Below, one piece after another: positions 1 to 4,458 of a DNA stretch of 8,607 nucleotides (position 1 is its first letter; each line of letters starts with the position of its first letter). This stretch comes from Desulfobacterales bacterium (GTDB taxonomy: Bacteria > Desulfobacterota > Desulfobulbia > Desulfobulbales > BM004): positions 1 through 8,607 of the forward strand of contig JAAXQI010000009.1 in assembly GCA_012974315.1 (NCBI GenBank), in the 5' to 3' direction. The notes below the pieces were generated by a model. It searched no databases. It was given only the letters and a program-made list of their open reading frames with translations, and was not told the DNA's origin. The position numbers were made by a program, and so were the translations under genes.

Positions 1-173
1 TGACTGGAATCGTAACATTGCCTGAGGGCGTAGAGATGGTAATGCCCGGCGATAATATATCGTTCACAGGCACCCTGATCACCCCGATTGCCATGGAAAT
101 AGAGCTTCGTTTTGCAATCCGTGAAGGCGGCCGTACCGTTGGTGCAGGCGTTATCAGCGAAATTGTCGAATAG
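1..173 (+). CDS. tuf: Elongation factor Tu, C-terminal fragment (5' end outside window)
   Basis: EF-Tu delivers aminoacyl-tRNA to the ribosomal A site as a GTP complex. Only the last 56 residues are here; the reading frame starts at base 3 and ends at the TAG at 171-173. The translation begins TGIVTLPEGVEMVMPGDN and ends REGGRTVGAGVISEIVE, which is the end of domain 3, the beta-barrel that contacts tRNA and EF-Ts. The stretch between these blocks (SFTGTLITPIAMEIELRFAI) is somewhat divergent from the usual VTVELI.PIAMEKGLRFAI wording but keeps the same length, so I see no damage. The GTPase domain lies upstream of the window. The position directly before rpmG, tRNA-Trp and secE matches the tufB-like copy in other bacteria. 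Whether a second tuf copy exists elsewhere cannot be seen. Confidence 0.97.
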   Translation, partial: TGIVTLPEGVEMVMPGDNISFTGTLITPIAMEIELRFAIREGGRTVGAGVISEIVE

Positions 174-244
174 GAAAAGAAGACCTGCGAGTGTATTGCT
201 CGTTTAACACATTTTGAAGAGTAACCAGTTTAACAGGTGCAGGT

Positions 245-394
245 ATGAGAAATATAGTCACATTGGGGTGTGCCGAATGTAAAAATCGGAACTACACCAC
301 CACGAAAAATAAAAAGAATACTCCACATAAGCTTGAATTTAAAAAGTATTGCCGGTTTTGCCGGATCCATACCCTGCATAAGGAAACAAAATAA
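245..394 (+). CDS. rpmG: Large-subunit ribosomal protein L33, zinc-binding form (bL33)
   Basis: A 49-residue basic protein of the 50S subunit, located near the E site. The translation opens MRNIVTLGCAECKNRNYTTT and ends HTLHKETK, a standard L33. Two CxxC pairs (C9/C12 and C36/C39) form the zinc ribbon, so this is the zinc-dependent C+ type rather than the C- paralog used under zinc starvation. It is normal full length. The ATG at 245 is preceded by AGGTG at 235-239, 5 nt away. It lies 71 nt after tuf and its stop is only 7 nt before the tRNA-Trp, so gene and tRNA are almost certainly on one transcript. The open frame that overlaps it from 270 is in another phase and runs into the tRNA; it is not a gene. 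Confidence 0.96.
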   Translation: MRNIVTLGCAECKNRNYTTTKNKKNTPHKLEFKKYCRFCRIHTLHKETK

Positions 395-401
395 CCAGGG
401 T

Positions 402-478
402 AGGCCAGTAGCTCTAATTGGTAGAGCACCGGACTCCAAATCCGGGTGCTGGGGGTTCGAGTCCCTCCTGGCCTGCCA
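402..478 (+). tRNA. tRNA-Trp, anticodon CCA
   Basis: The full cloverleaf can be drawn by hand. Acceptor stem AGGCCAG (402-408) pairs with CTGGCCT (468-474) over 7 bp; discriminator G475 and an encoded CCA at 476-478 follow. The D stem is GCTC/GAGC (411-414, 424-427) with GG at 420-421. The anticodon stem CCGGA/TCCGG (429-433, 441-445) encloses loop CTCCAAA with anticodon CCA at 436-438. The T stem GGGGG/CCCTC (451-455, 463-467, one G-U) holds TTCGAGT. G at the discriminator position and CCA anticodon are the main identity elements of bacterial tRNA-Trp. It sits between rpmG and secE, so it must be cut out of a longer transcript at both ends. It reads UGG codons. Confidence 0.98.
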
Positions 479-567
479 TTGATTAATGTTTATGCTACTG
501 GTTTAGGGTAATACAAAAAATAATAACTTCCAGCATACTCATCAGCTGGTTGGATGGATTATATTAA

Positions 568-828
568 ATGGCAGCAAAAAAAGGCGAGCGTACTTCCAAA
601 AATAAGCAGGTTGCAACAGACCGGTCAGCTGCTAAATCTTTTTCACTTTCCCGTGCAAAAGAATTTACCGCTGAGGTGAAGTCTGAGTTTAAGAAAATAG
701 TCTGGCCTGATAAGAAAGTGACAATGGGTTCAACCGGAGTCGTTCTTGTTTTGGTGTTTGTGATATCTGTTTATTTGGGAGCGGTTGATCTTTTTATAGG
801 AAAGCTGGTGTCATATATTCTGAGATAG
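568..828 (+). CDS. secE: Preprotein translocase subunit SecE
   Basis: SecE is the small essential clamp of the SecYEG channel in the inner membrane. The 86-residue product has a basic, Lys/Ser-rich N-terminal tail (1-30), then an amphipathic cytoplasmic helix with the conserved core EFKKIVWPDKK (residues 40-50), and one membrane helix at about 56-78 (GVVLVLVFVISVYLGAVDLF). This is the short single-helix form found in most bacteria; E. coli SecE has two extra N-terminal helices. The ATG at 568 has only a modest ribosome site (GGATGGA at 552-558, 9 nt spacing). It stands 89 nt after the tRNA and 66 nt before nusG, the usual secE-nusG pair. No promoter of its own is convincing. Confidence 0.95.
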   Translation: MAAKKGERTSKNKQVATDRSAAKSFSLSRAKEFTAEVKSEFKKIVWPDKKVTMGSTGVVLVLVFVISVYLGAVDLFIGKLVSYILR

Positions 829-880
829 AATTTGTAGCTGTATTCTAAGAGGATACATGTTGCGACCAGCATTAAAATTT

Positions 881-884
881 GAGG
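881..884 (+). promoter_or_regulatory. Ribosome binding site that decides the nusG start
   Basis: GAGG lies 10 nt before ATG 895 and only 4 nt before an in-frame TTG at 889. The TTG would add Met-Ala to a protein that already begins MARHWYIVHT, the usual NusG opening. Spacing and homology both favour ATG 895, though the spacing is on the long side. Confidence 0.5.
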
Positions 885-894
885 TTTTTTGGCT

Positions 895-1425
895 ATGGCA
901 CGGCATTGGTATATTGTACATACATACTCCGGGTACGAGGAGAAGGTGAAGGTTAATCTCCAGGAACGGATAAGAATTGCCGGCCAGGAAGATTTCTTCG
1001 GTGAGGTTCTGGTGCCCAAGGAGCAGGTCCTTGAAATGATTAAAGGGGCCAAGAAAACTTCAGAAAGAAAATTTTTCCCCGGGTATATCCTTGTCAATAT
1101 GGAACTCAATGATACTACCTGGCATACGGTACGTTCCACGCCCAAGGTTACCGGTTTTGTAGGCAATGACCGAAATCCTCCGTCACTCTCCGATGAAGAT
1201 GCCATGAAAATTATTGGCAGGATTAAAGATGGCGCCATGAAACCTAAGCCGAAAGTAACATACGAGGCTGGCGATTCTGTCAGGGTTATCGATGGACCGT
1301 TTGCCAACTTTCAGGGAGTAGTCGATGAGGTGTATCCGGACAAAGGCCGGGTTCGGGTATTGGTAAGTATTTTTGGACGCTCAACCCCCGTGGAACTTGA
1401 ATTCGTTCAAGTGGCCAGTGACTGA
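895..1425 (+). CDS. nusG: Transcription termination/antitermination factor NusG
   Basis: NusG rides on RNA polymerase, suppresses or modulates pausing, and links polymerase to Rho or to ribosomal protein S10. From ATG 895 it is 176 residues, close to the E. coli length of 181. The NGN domain (about 3-110) shows WYIVHTYSGYEEKVKVNL at the start and the signature RKFFPGYILVNM (58-69). The C-terminal KOW domain (about 122-176) shows GDSVRVIDGPFANFQGVV and the loop SIFGR at 158-162; Phe160 matches E. coli Phe165, a known contact for Rho and S10. No insertion, so this is a standard NusG rather than an RfaH/LoaP-type paralog. Its place between secE and rplK is the canonical one. The large minus-strand frame over this gene is a shadow. 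Confidence 0.96.
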   Translation: MARHWYIVHTYSGYEEKVKVNLQERIRIAGQEDFFGEVLVPKEQVLEMIKGAKKTSERKFFPGYILVNMELNDTTWHTVRSTPKVTGFVGNDRNPPSLSDEDAMKIIGRIKDGAMKPKPKVTYEAGDSVRVIDGPFANFQGVVDEVYPDKGRVRVLVSIFGRSTPVELEFVQVASD

Positions 1426-1460
1426 TCAAGTTACTGGGTATTTGTTGGTAAAATAAATAA

Positions 1461-1490
1461 GGAAGTCAGAAAAGTAATTCACTGATCTCC
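1461..1490 (+). promoter_or_regulatory. Irregular hairpin in the rplK leader, candidate translational control element
   Basis: GGAAGTCAG (1461-1469) can pair with CTGATCTCC (1482-1490) with one A-C mismatch and one G-U, around a 12-nt loop. The right arm also contains TCTCC (1486-1490), exactly complementary to GGAGA (1511-1515) in the rplK ribosome binding site. In E. coli the leader of rplK holds the site where L1 represses rplK-rplA. Location fits, but I could not match the L1 consensus, so a role is only a suggestion. Confidence 0.25.
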
Positions 1491-1520
1491 CCTATGTTGG
1501 TTTTGATTTAGGAGACAATA

Positions 1521-1946
1521 ATGGCAAAGAAGATTCAAGGATATATAAAATTGCAGATTCCGGCCGGTGGAGCGAATCCTTCCCCTCCAGTTGGCCCAGC
1601 TCTTGGGCAACAGGGTGTCAATATAATGGAATTCTGTAAGGCTTTTAATGCCAAGACCCAGCAACAGGGGGATACTATTATTCCTGTTGTGATAACGGTT
1701 TATGCAGACCGTTCTTTCAGTTTTATCACTAAAACCCCGCCGGCTTCTGTCCTTTTGATGAAGGCCGCCAAGCTCAAGAAGGGGTCCAGTAACCCGAAAT
1801 TAGAAAGGATTGGTAAAATTTCCCGCACCAAGATTAAAAATATTGCAGAGCTGAAAATGCCCGATTTGAATGCCTTTGATATTGAAGGTGCTATGAAGAT
1901 TATTGAGGGAACTGCCAGAAGTATGGGGCTTACTGTTATTGACTAA
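1521..1946 (+). CDS. rplK: Large-subunit ribosomal protein L11 (uL11)
   Basis: L11 forms the base of the GTPase-associated centre with 23S rRNA helices 43/44 and is needed for factor binding and for the RelA stringent response. The product is 141 residues, the standard size. The N-terminal domain (about 1-70) has the proline-rich element ANPSPPVGPALGQQGVNIMEF (18-38), the region contacted by thiostrepton-type antibiotics, and ends in the FITKTPPAS block. The C-terminal RNA-binding domain (about 75-141) contains KMPDLNAFDIEGAMKIIEGTARSMG. AGGAG at 1510-1514 is 6 nt from the ATG. It follows nusG by 95 nt and precedes rplA by 107 nt, longer than in many genomes. Nothing suggests damage. Confidence 0.97.
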   Translation: MAKKIQGYIKLQIPAGGANPSPPVGPALGQQGVNIMEFCKAFNAKTQQQGDTIIPVVITVYADRSFSFITKTPPASVLLMKAAKLKKGSSNPKLERIGKISRTKIKNIAELKMPDLNAFDIEGAMKIIEGTARSMGLTVID

Positions 1947-1960
1947 CCTGGAAGTTATTG

Positions 1961-1975
1961 CCCTTTGTCAAAGGG
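1961..1975 (+). promoter_or_regulatory. Short perfect hairpin between rplK and rplA
   Basis: CCCTTTG (1961-1967) and CAAAGGG (1969-1975) are perfect inverted repeats, giving a realistic 6-bp stem with a 3-nt loop. A T run (1991-1995) comes 15 nt later, too far for a normal intrinsic terminator, and genes on both sides must be expressed. A second weaker fold (CCTT 2007-2010 with AAGG 2015-2018) follows before rplA. It may protect RNA ends or tune rplA translation; function is unknown. Confidence 0.25.
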
Positions 1976-2040
1976 GTACCGATGGAAGATTTTTCATATT
2001 AGCATCCCTTTAAAAAGGCATAATGATTTTTTATATAGAT

Positions 2041-2044
2041 GGAG
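2041..2044 (+). promoter_or_regulatory. Ribosome binding site that decides the rplA start
   Basis: GGAG is 9 nt upstream of ATG 2054. It lies just inside the longer in-frame reading from ATG 2039 and so cannot serve that start. The inner ATG gives MAQRGKNYK, like the usual L1 opening MAKRGKKY; the outer start would add MENNG, which has no family counterpart. Confidence 0.7.
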
Positions 2045-2053
2045 AATAATGGC

Positions 2054-2767
2054 ATGGCACAGAGAGGCAAGAATTACAAGAGAGTAGCAGAGGATATTGA
2101 TTCCACCAAAACGTACAGCCTCGAGGAGGGTGTTGAACTTGCCTTAAAGGGAGGTTTTACCAAGTTTGATGAGTCTGTGGATATAGCGATCCGTCTTGGT
2201 GTTGATCCTCGTCATGCAGACCAGATGCTAAGAAGCAGTGTCGTGCTGCCAAATGGGACAGGCAAGGAAATACGGGTCCTGGTATTTGCCAAGGGCGAAA
2301 AGGAAAAAGAGGCCCTTGATGCTGGCGCTGACTATGCAGGTGGTGACGAGTTTGTAGAAAAAATTAAAGGCGGCTGGCTTGAGTTTGACCGGACCATCGC
2401 CACGCCGGACATGATGGCTACAGTGGGCAAGATAGGTAGAGTACTGGGACCTCGGAACCTGATGCCAAACGCCAAACTTGGTACCGTTACCTTTGACATT
2501 GAAAGGGTTGTAAAGGAAACCAAGTCAGGAAAGGTTGACTTCAAAGTCGATAAAGCTGGCATAATTCATGCCATGCTGGGTAGAGCTTCTTTCGGCTCAC
2601 AGAAAGTAACAGAAAATATCCTGGCTTTTATGGACAGGATTATCCAGCTGAAACCTTCTACAAGCAAGGGGGTTTATCTGAAGAGCATCAGCCTGTCAAC
2701 AACCATGGGGCCAGGGGTCAAGGTTGACCCGCTGGATGTCCGGAACCTGATCAAACAGCAGGCATAG
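2054..2767 (+). CDS. rplA: Large-subunit ribosomal protein L1 (uL1)
   Basis: L1 builds the mobile stalk beside the E site and helps release deacylated tRNA; in many bacteria it also represses its own operon by binding mRNA. From ATG 2054 it has 237 residues, normal for the family. Domain I is split (about 1-67 and 160-237) around domain II (68-159). Conserved blocks are the N-terminal RGKNYK, GPRNLMPNAKLGTVT (132-146), SGKVDFKVDKAGIIH (158-172), and the RNA-binding end KGVYLKSISLSTTMGPGVKVDP (205-226). Two positions differ from common wording: Ala140 replaces the Pro of MPNPK, and Met174 follows HA where many relatives have Pro. Length and fold motifs are otherwise intact. It is the last gene before the 422-nt rplJ leader. 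Confidence 0.96.
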   Translation: MAQRGKNYKRVAEDIDSTKTYSLEEGVELALKGGFTKFDESVDIAIRLGVDPRHADQMLRSSVVLPNGTGKEIRVLVFAKGEKEKEALDAGADYAGGDEFVEKIKGGWLEFDRTIATPDMMATVGKIGRVLGPRNLMPNAKLGTVTFDIERVVKETKSGKVDFKVDKAGIIHAMLGRASFGSQKVTENILAFMDRIIQLKPSTSKGVYLKSISLSTTMGPGVKVDPLDVRNLIKQQA

Positions 2768-2933
2768 CAGAACAGTAGAATTTTTATGAATTAGTCAGCA
2801 TAACATGGTTGACGGGATTGAACACCAGGCGTGAAGTTTCAAGATATAAAACTATCGATTTCCTGGTTTGATGGTTAGCACTAGCGAAAAAATCAAAGCG
2901 GAACTCATTGAAGAGGACCGCATAGTTTATATA

Positions 2934-2963
2934 GAAGTCCGGTTGTAAACATAACCGGGTTTC
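2934..2963 (+). promoter_or_regulatory. Stable hairpin at the 5' edge of the L10 leader
   Basis: GAAGTCCGGTTGT (2934-2946) pairs with ATAACCGGGTTTC (2951-2963) over 13 positions, including three G-U pairs, around loop AAAC. The strongest part is CCGGTT/AACCGG. It stacks only 2 nt before the L10-binding stem (starting at 2966), as expected for one arm of a junction. It has no T run directly behind it, so it is not a simple terminator. Confidence 0.55.
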
Positions 2964-2965
2964 AA

Positions 2966-3021
2966 TGTCGAAGACAGCAGGTACTTTTTTGTTTAATCAG
3001 CAATGCTGACCTGCCGAGGCA
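2966..3021 (+). ncRNA. L10-leader-type autoregulatory RNA, core binding stem
   Basis: Outer stem TGTC/GGCA (2966-2969, 3018-3021, one G-U) and inner stem GCAGGT/ACCTGC (2977-2982, 3009-3014) flank a lopsided internal loop, GAAGACA opposite CGA. A further CAGC/GCTG hairpin (2998-3001, 3005-3008) sits in the apical part. The words GAAGACAGCAGGT and ACCTGCCGAGG are what I remember as the conserved heart of the L10 leader family, whose kink-turn-like loop is bound by L10-(L7/L12)4. Position upstream of rplJ agrees. A covariance-model search against the Rfam L10 leader family would settle it. Confidence 0.7.
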
Positions 3022-3137
3022 CTATTTGTGAACAATTCAAATATCTGCAGGTAAGAGCTCCGGCTCAATCCTCTGGAATTATTTTGAAGTAACAATTAGC
3101 AAATGCTCGGCGACAGATAAAAAGCCTGTACCTGCTG
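2975..3137 (+). promoter_or_regulatory. Long-range 10-bp helix that competes with the L10-binding stem
   Basis: CAGCAGGTAC (2975-2984) and GTACCTGCTG (3128-3137) are exact reverse complements separated by 143 nt. The left arm contains all six bases that form the inner L10-binding stem with 3009-3014, so the two folds exclude each other. A second GCAGGT at 3047-3052 can then take over ACCTGC at 3009-3014. The three elements therefore look like a two-state leader. The pairing is seen directly; a switching function is inferred. Confidence 0.45.
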
Positions 3138-3150
3138 GGAACCTTGATCG

Positions 3151-3182
3151 GTCCAGATTTTATTTTGGACTAAAACTGGAGG
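3151..3182 (+). promoter_or_regulatory. rplJ ribosome binding site with adjacent alternative stems
   Basis: GGAGG (3178-3182) is 7 nt before the GTG start at 3190. Just upstream, GTCCA (3151-3155) pairs with TGGAC (3166-3170), extendable to 7 bp with one G-U. Alternatively TCCAG (3152-3156) pairs with CTGGA (3176-3180), covering the ribosome site. The two are mutually exclusive, so this could be the output end of the L10 leader. Five base pairs is short and may be chance. Confidence 0.4.
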
Positions 3183-3189
3183 AAAAGAA

Positions 3190-3717
3190 GTGAATCGCGA
3201 GGAAAAGGTTACAGAAGTCGAGGAACTCAGTGGCAAGTTTAAAAAAGCAAAGATTGCCATTGTTGCCGACTATAAGGGCCTTACAGTACCGGTTCTGCAA
3301 GAATTGCGTCATAACTTGCGCAGAAACGATGCCGAGTTCAGGGTTGGGAAAAATACCCTGCTCATCAGGGCGGTTGAGGATACTGAGTATAAGGGATTGC
3401 AGGATCAATTCGTGGGAACAACAGCAGTAACTGTTTCTTACGGTGATCCGGTATCTCCTGCAAAGATTCTCGCTGAGTTTTCTAAAGGCCATCCTGAATT
3501 GAAGATTCGGTCAGCATCGCTTGACGGTAAGTTGTTGTCAGTAGACGACGTAATGGCATTGTCAAAATTGCCTAGCAGGGAAGTCTTGCTGGGGCAGATG
3601 CTATCGGTCATGAATGCTGTGCCCACCGGTCTTGTACGGGTTTTAAGTGGAGTTCCAAGGACTTTCCTGTATGCACTACAGGCAATTAAGGAACAGAAAG
3701 AGCAGGATGCTAATTAA
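3190..3717 (+). CDS. rplJ: Large-subunit ribosomal protein L10 (uL10)
   Basis: L10 anchors the L7/L12 dimers to the ribosome at the base of the stalk and, as the L10-(L7/L12) complex, represses its own mRNA. The product is 175 residues, normal length. The start is GTG at 3190, supported by GGAGG 7 nt upstream and by the N-terminus MNREEKVTEVEELSGKFKKA, as in relatives. The rRNA/L11-binding N-terminal domain includes VADYKGLTVPVLQELRHNLR (26-45) and GKNTLLIRA. The C-terminal helix (about 135-175, GLVRVLSGVPRTFLYALQAI) carries the L7/L12 dimer sites. It heads a pair with rplL, 42 nt downstream, and follows the structured 422-nt leader, so autogenous control is likely. Confidence 0.96.
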   Translation: MNREEKVTEVEELSGKFKKAKIAIVADYKGLTVPVLQELRHNLRRNDAEFRVGKNTLLIRAVEDTEYKGLQDQFVGTTAVTVSYGDPVSPAKILAEFSKGHPELKIRSASLDGKLLSVDDVMALSKLPSREVLLGQMLSVMNAVPTGLVRVLSGVPRTFLYALQAIKEQKEQDAN

Positions 3718-3759
3718 GAATATTTATAAAGTTAACAACGTCGCCAGGAGGACAAGAAA

Positions 3760-4140
3760 ATGGCTGTAACAAAAGATCAAGTAGTTGAATTTATTTCAGG
3801 AATGAGTGTTTTAGATCTCTCTGAATTTATTAAGGAACTGGAAGAGAAATTTGGTGTTTCCGCCGCAGCACCTGTTGCGGTTGCTGCTGCCGGTGGTGCA
3901 TCTGCTGATGCTGCACCAGAAGAAGAGAAGACTGATTTTGACGTGATCCTTGCGGGAATAGGCGATCAGAAAATCAAGGTGATTAAAGAGGTTCGTGCCA
4001 TCACTTCTCTTGGACTGAAAGAGGCAAAAGAGTTGGTTGAATCTGCTCCTCAGCCTGTTAAAGAAGGCGTATCCAAGGAAGAAGCTGCTGAAATCAAGGA
4101 AAAAATTGAGGCTGTAGGCGGGTCTGTTGAGATCAAGTAA
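3760..4140 (+). CDS. rplL: Large-subunit ribosomal protein L7/L12 (bL12)
   Basis: The multi-copy stalk protein that recruits EF-Tu, EF-G, IF2 and RF3 and stimulates their GTP hydrolysis. At 126 residues it is of usual size. The N-terminal dimerisation domain (1-33) contains MSVLDLSEFIKELEEKFGV; an Ala/Gly-rich flexible hinge (34-57) follows; the C-terminal factor-binding domain (58-126) has KIKVIKEVRAITSLGLKEAK. Ser83 stands where many relatives have Gly (TGLGLKEAK). AGGAGG at 3746-3751 lies 8 nt before ATG, an excellent site, as expected for a protein made in fourfold or greater excess over L10. It is followed by the 318-nt gap before rpoB, where E. coli reduces expression of the polymerase genes. 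Confidence 0.97.
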   Translation: MAVTKDQVVEFISGMSVLDLSEFIKELEEKFGVSAAAPVAVAAAGGASADAAPEEEKTDFDVILAGIGDQKIKVIKEVRAITSLGLKEAKELVESAPQPVKEGVSKEEAAEIKEKIEAVGGSVEIK

Positions 4141-4173
4141 ATCAGTTAATGATACGTTATGTTATAGGAATTC

Positions 4174-4213
4174 CAGACCCTGCCAGATTTTTTTCAAGGC
4201 AGTAACCAGTCTG
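4174..4213 (+). promoter_or_regulatory. Irregular stem-loop just downstream of rplL
   Basis: CAGAC (4174-4178) pairs with GTCTG (4209-4213) and CTGCC (4180-4184) with GGCAG (4198-4202), with a one-base bulge C4179 opposite TAACCA (4203-4208). The loop includes a T7 run (4188-4194). It could protect the rplL 3' end after processing; the T run is in the loop, not after the stem, so it is not a terminator. Confidence 0.35.
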
Positions 4214-4240
4214 AACAATATGATTGGTATGATAGAATAG

Positions 4241-4270
4241 GACGCTACGGAGAAAATTCTCCGTAGCGTC
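4241..4270 (+). terminator. Perfect 14-bp hairpin, probable attenuator or RNase III processing site before rpoB
   Basis: GACGCTACGGAGAA (4241-4254) is the exact reverse complement of TTCTCCGTAGCGTC (4257-4270), with AA between them; in RNA the practical loop is about 4 nt on a 13-bp stem. The tract behind it, GTTGTGTTCT, is T-rich but has no T run, so it would terminate only weakly. Since rpoB must be transcribed through it, partial attenuation or double-strand RNA cleavage is the likelier role. Confidence 0.55.
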
Positions 4271-4458
4271 GTTGTGTTCTCAAGGAATAGAAAAAAAGTG
4301 GGTAGCCGCAGCCTCCTCTAATGTGCTGCAACCGACTAATATCACACGAAAAAGTAAAGGATTTGTGGAAAGTTATTCAGCAGATCCTTTTCAGCAACCA
4401 GAGCCTGTAAGAATTTCAAAGGGCTGAAACCGGTTACACAAGACGAGGGCATTGCTCG

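Larger units (their letters stand above)
2768..3189 (+). promoter_or_regulatory. Gene-free 422-bp rplA-rplJ interval, L10 (rplJ) leader region
   Basis: No credible coding frame lies here. The interval contains, in order: a weak inverted repeat ACCAGG/CCTGGT (2824-2829, 2862-2867); a strong hairpin (2934-2963); an L10-leader-like stem with purine-rich internal loop (2966-3021); hairpin TATTTG/CAAATA (3023-3028, 3038-3043); GAGC-TCCG-GCTC (3055-3066), a C(UNCG)G tetraloop hairpin; the distal partner GTACCTGCTG (3128-3137); and a stem next to the rplJ ribosome site (3151-3170). Such long structured leaders upstream of rplJ are the known binding target of the L10-(L7/L12) complex, which represses rplJL. 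A promoter may also be present, but the best candidate (TTGAAC 2818-2823 with GATATA 2843-2848, 19-bp spacer) is poor. Confidence 0.7.
4141..4458 (+). promoter_or_regulatory. Gene-free 318-bp rplL-rpoB interval
   Basis: No coding frame or tRNA is visible. The interval holds an irregular stem-loop at 4174-4213, a perfect 14-bp hairpin at 4241-4270, and a weak stem GCAGC/GCTGC at 4308-4312 and 4325-4329. Its length is close to the roughly 320-bp E. coli rplL-rpoB spacer, which carries a partial terminator and an RNase III cleavage site that lower rpoBC relative to ribosomal genes. I see no convincing promoter. Confidence 0.6.

Noticed and set aside
230..482. Small frames on both strands over rpmG and the tRNA (69 and 70 codons)
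   Set aside because: They overlap L33 in the wrong phase and run through the tRNA-Trp cloverleaf; real features account for the sequence.
479..567. Search for a secE promoter or tRNA terminator after tRNA-Trp
   Set aside because: TTGATT at 479-484 has no -10 hexamer at suitable spacing, and there is no hairpin followed by a T run; continuous transcription is more likely.
889..894. TTG start for nusG, six bases upstream of the ATG
   Set aside because: Spacing to GAGG would be only 4 nt, and the extra Met-Ala is not part of the conserved N-terminus.
771..1307. 178-codon open frame on the minus strand
   Set aside because: It lies opposite nusG and the end of secE, which are unmistakable; the translation has no recognisable domain and is low-complexity Ser/Leu/Ile, as expected of a coding shadow.
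1431..1459. Possible promoter TTACTG-N17-TAAATA before rplK
   Set aside because: Correct spacing, but each hexamer matches the sigma-70 consensus at about half its positions, no better than random AT-rich sequence. E. coli does have a promoter in this region, so transcript start mapping could revive it.
2039..2053. Upstream ATG for rplA adding five residues
   Set aside because: No ribosome site in front of it, and the best GGAG lies inside this extension, serving ATG 2054.
2809..2850. Possible promoter elements TTGACG/TTGAAC and TATAAA in the rplJ leader
   Set aside because: No combination gives a 16-18 bp spacer with two good hexamers (TTGACG to TATAAA is 30 bp; TTGAAC to TATAAA is 21 bp).
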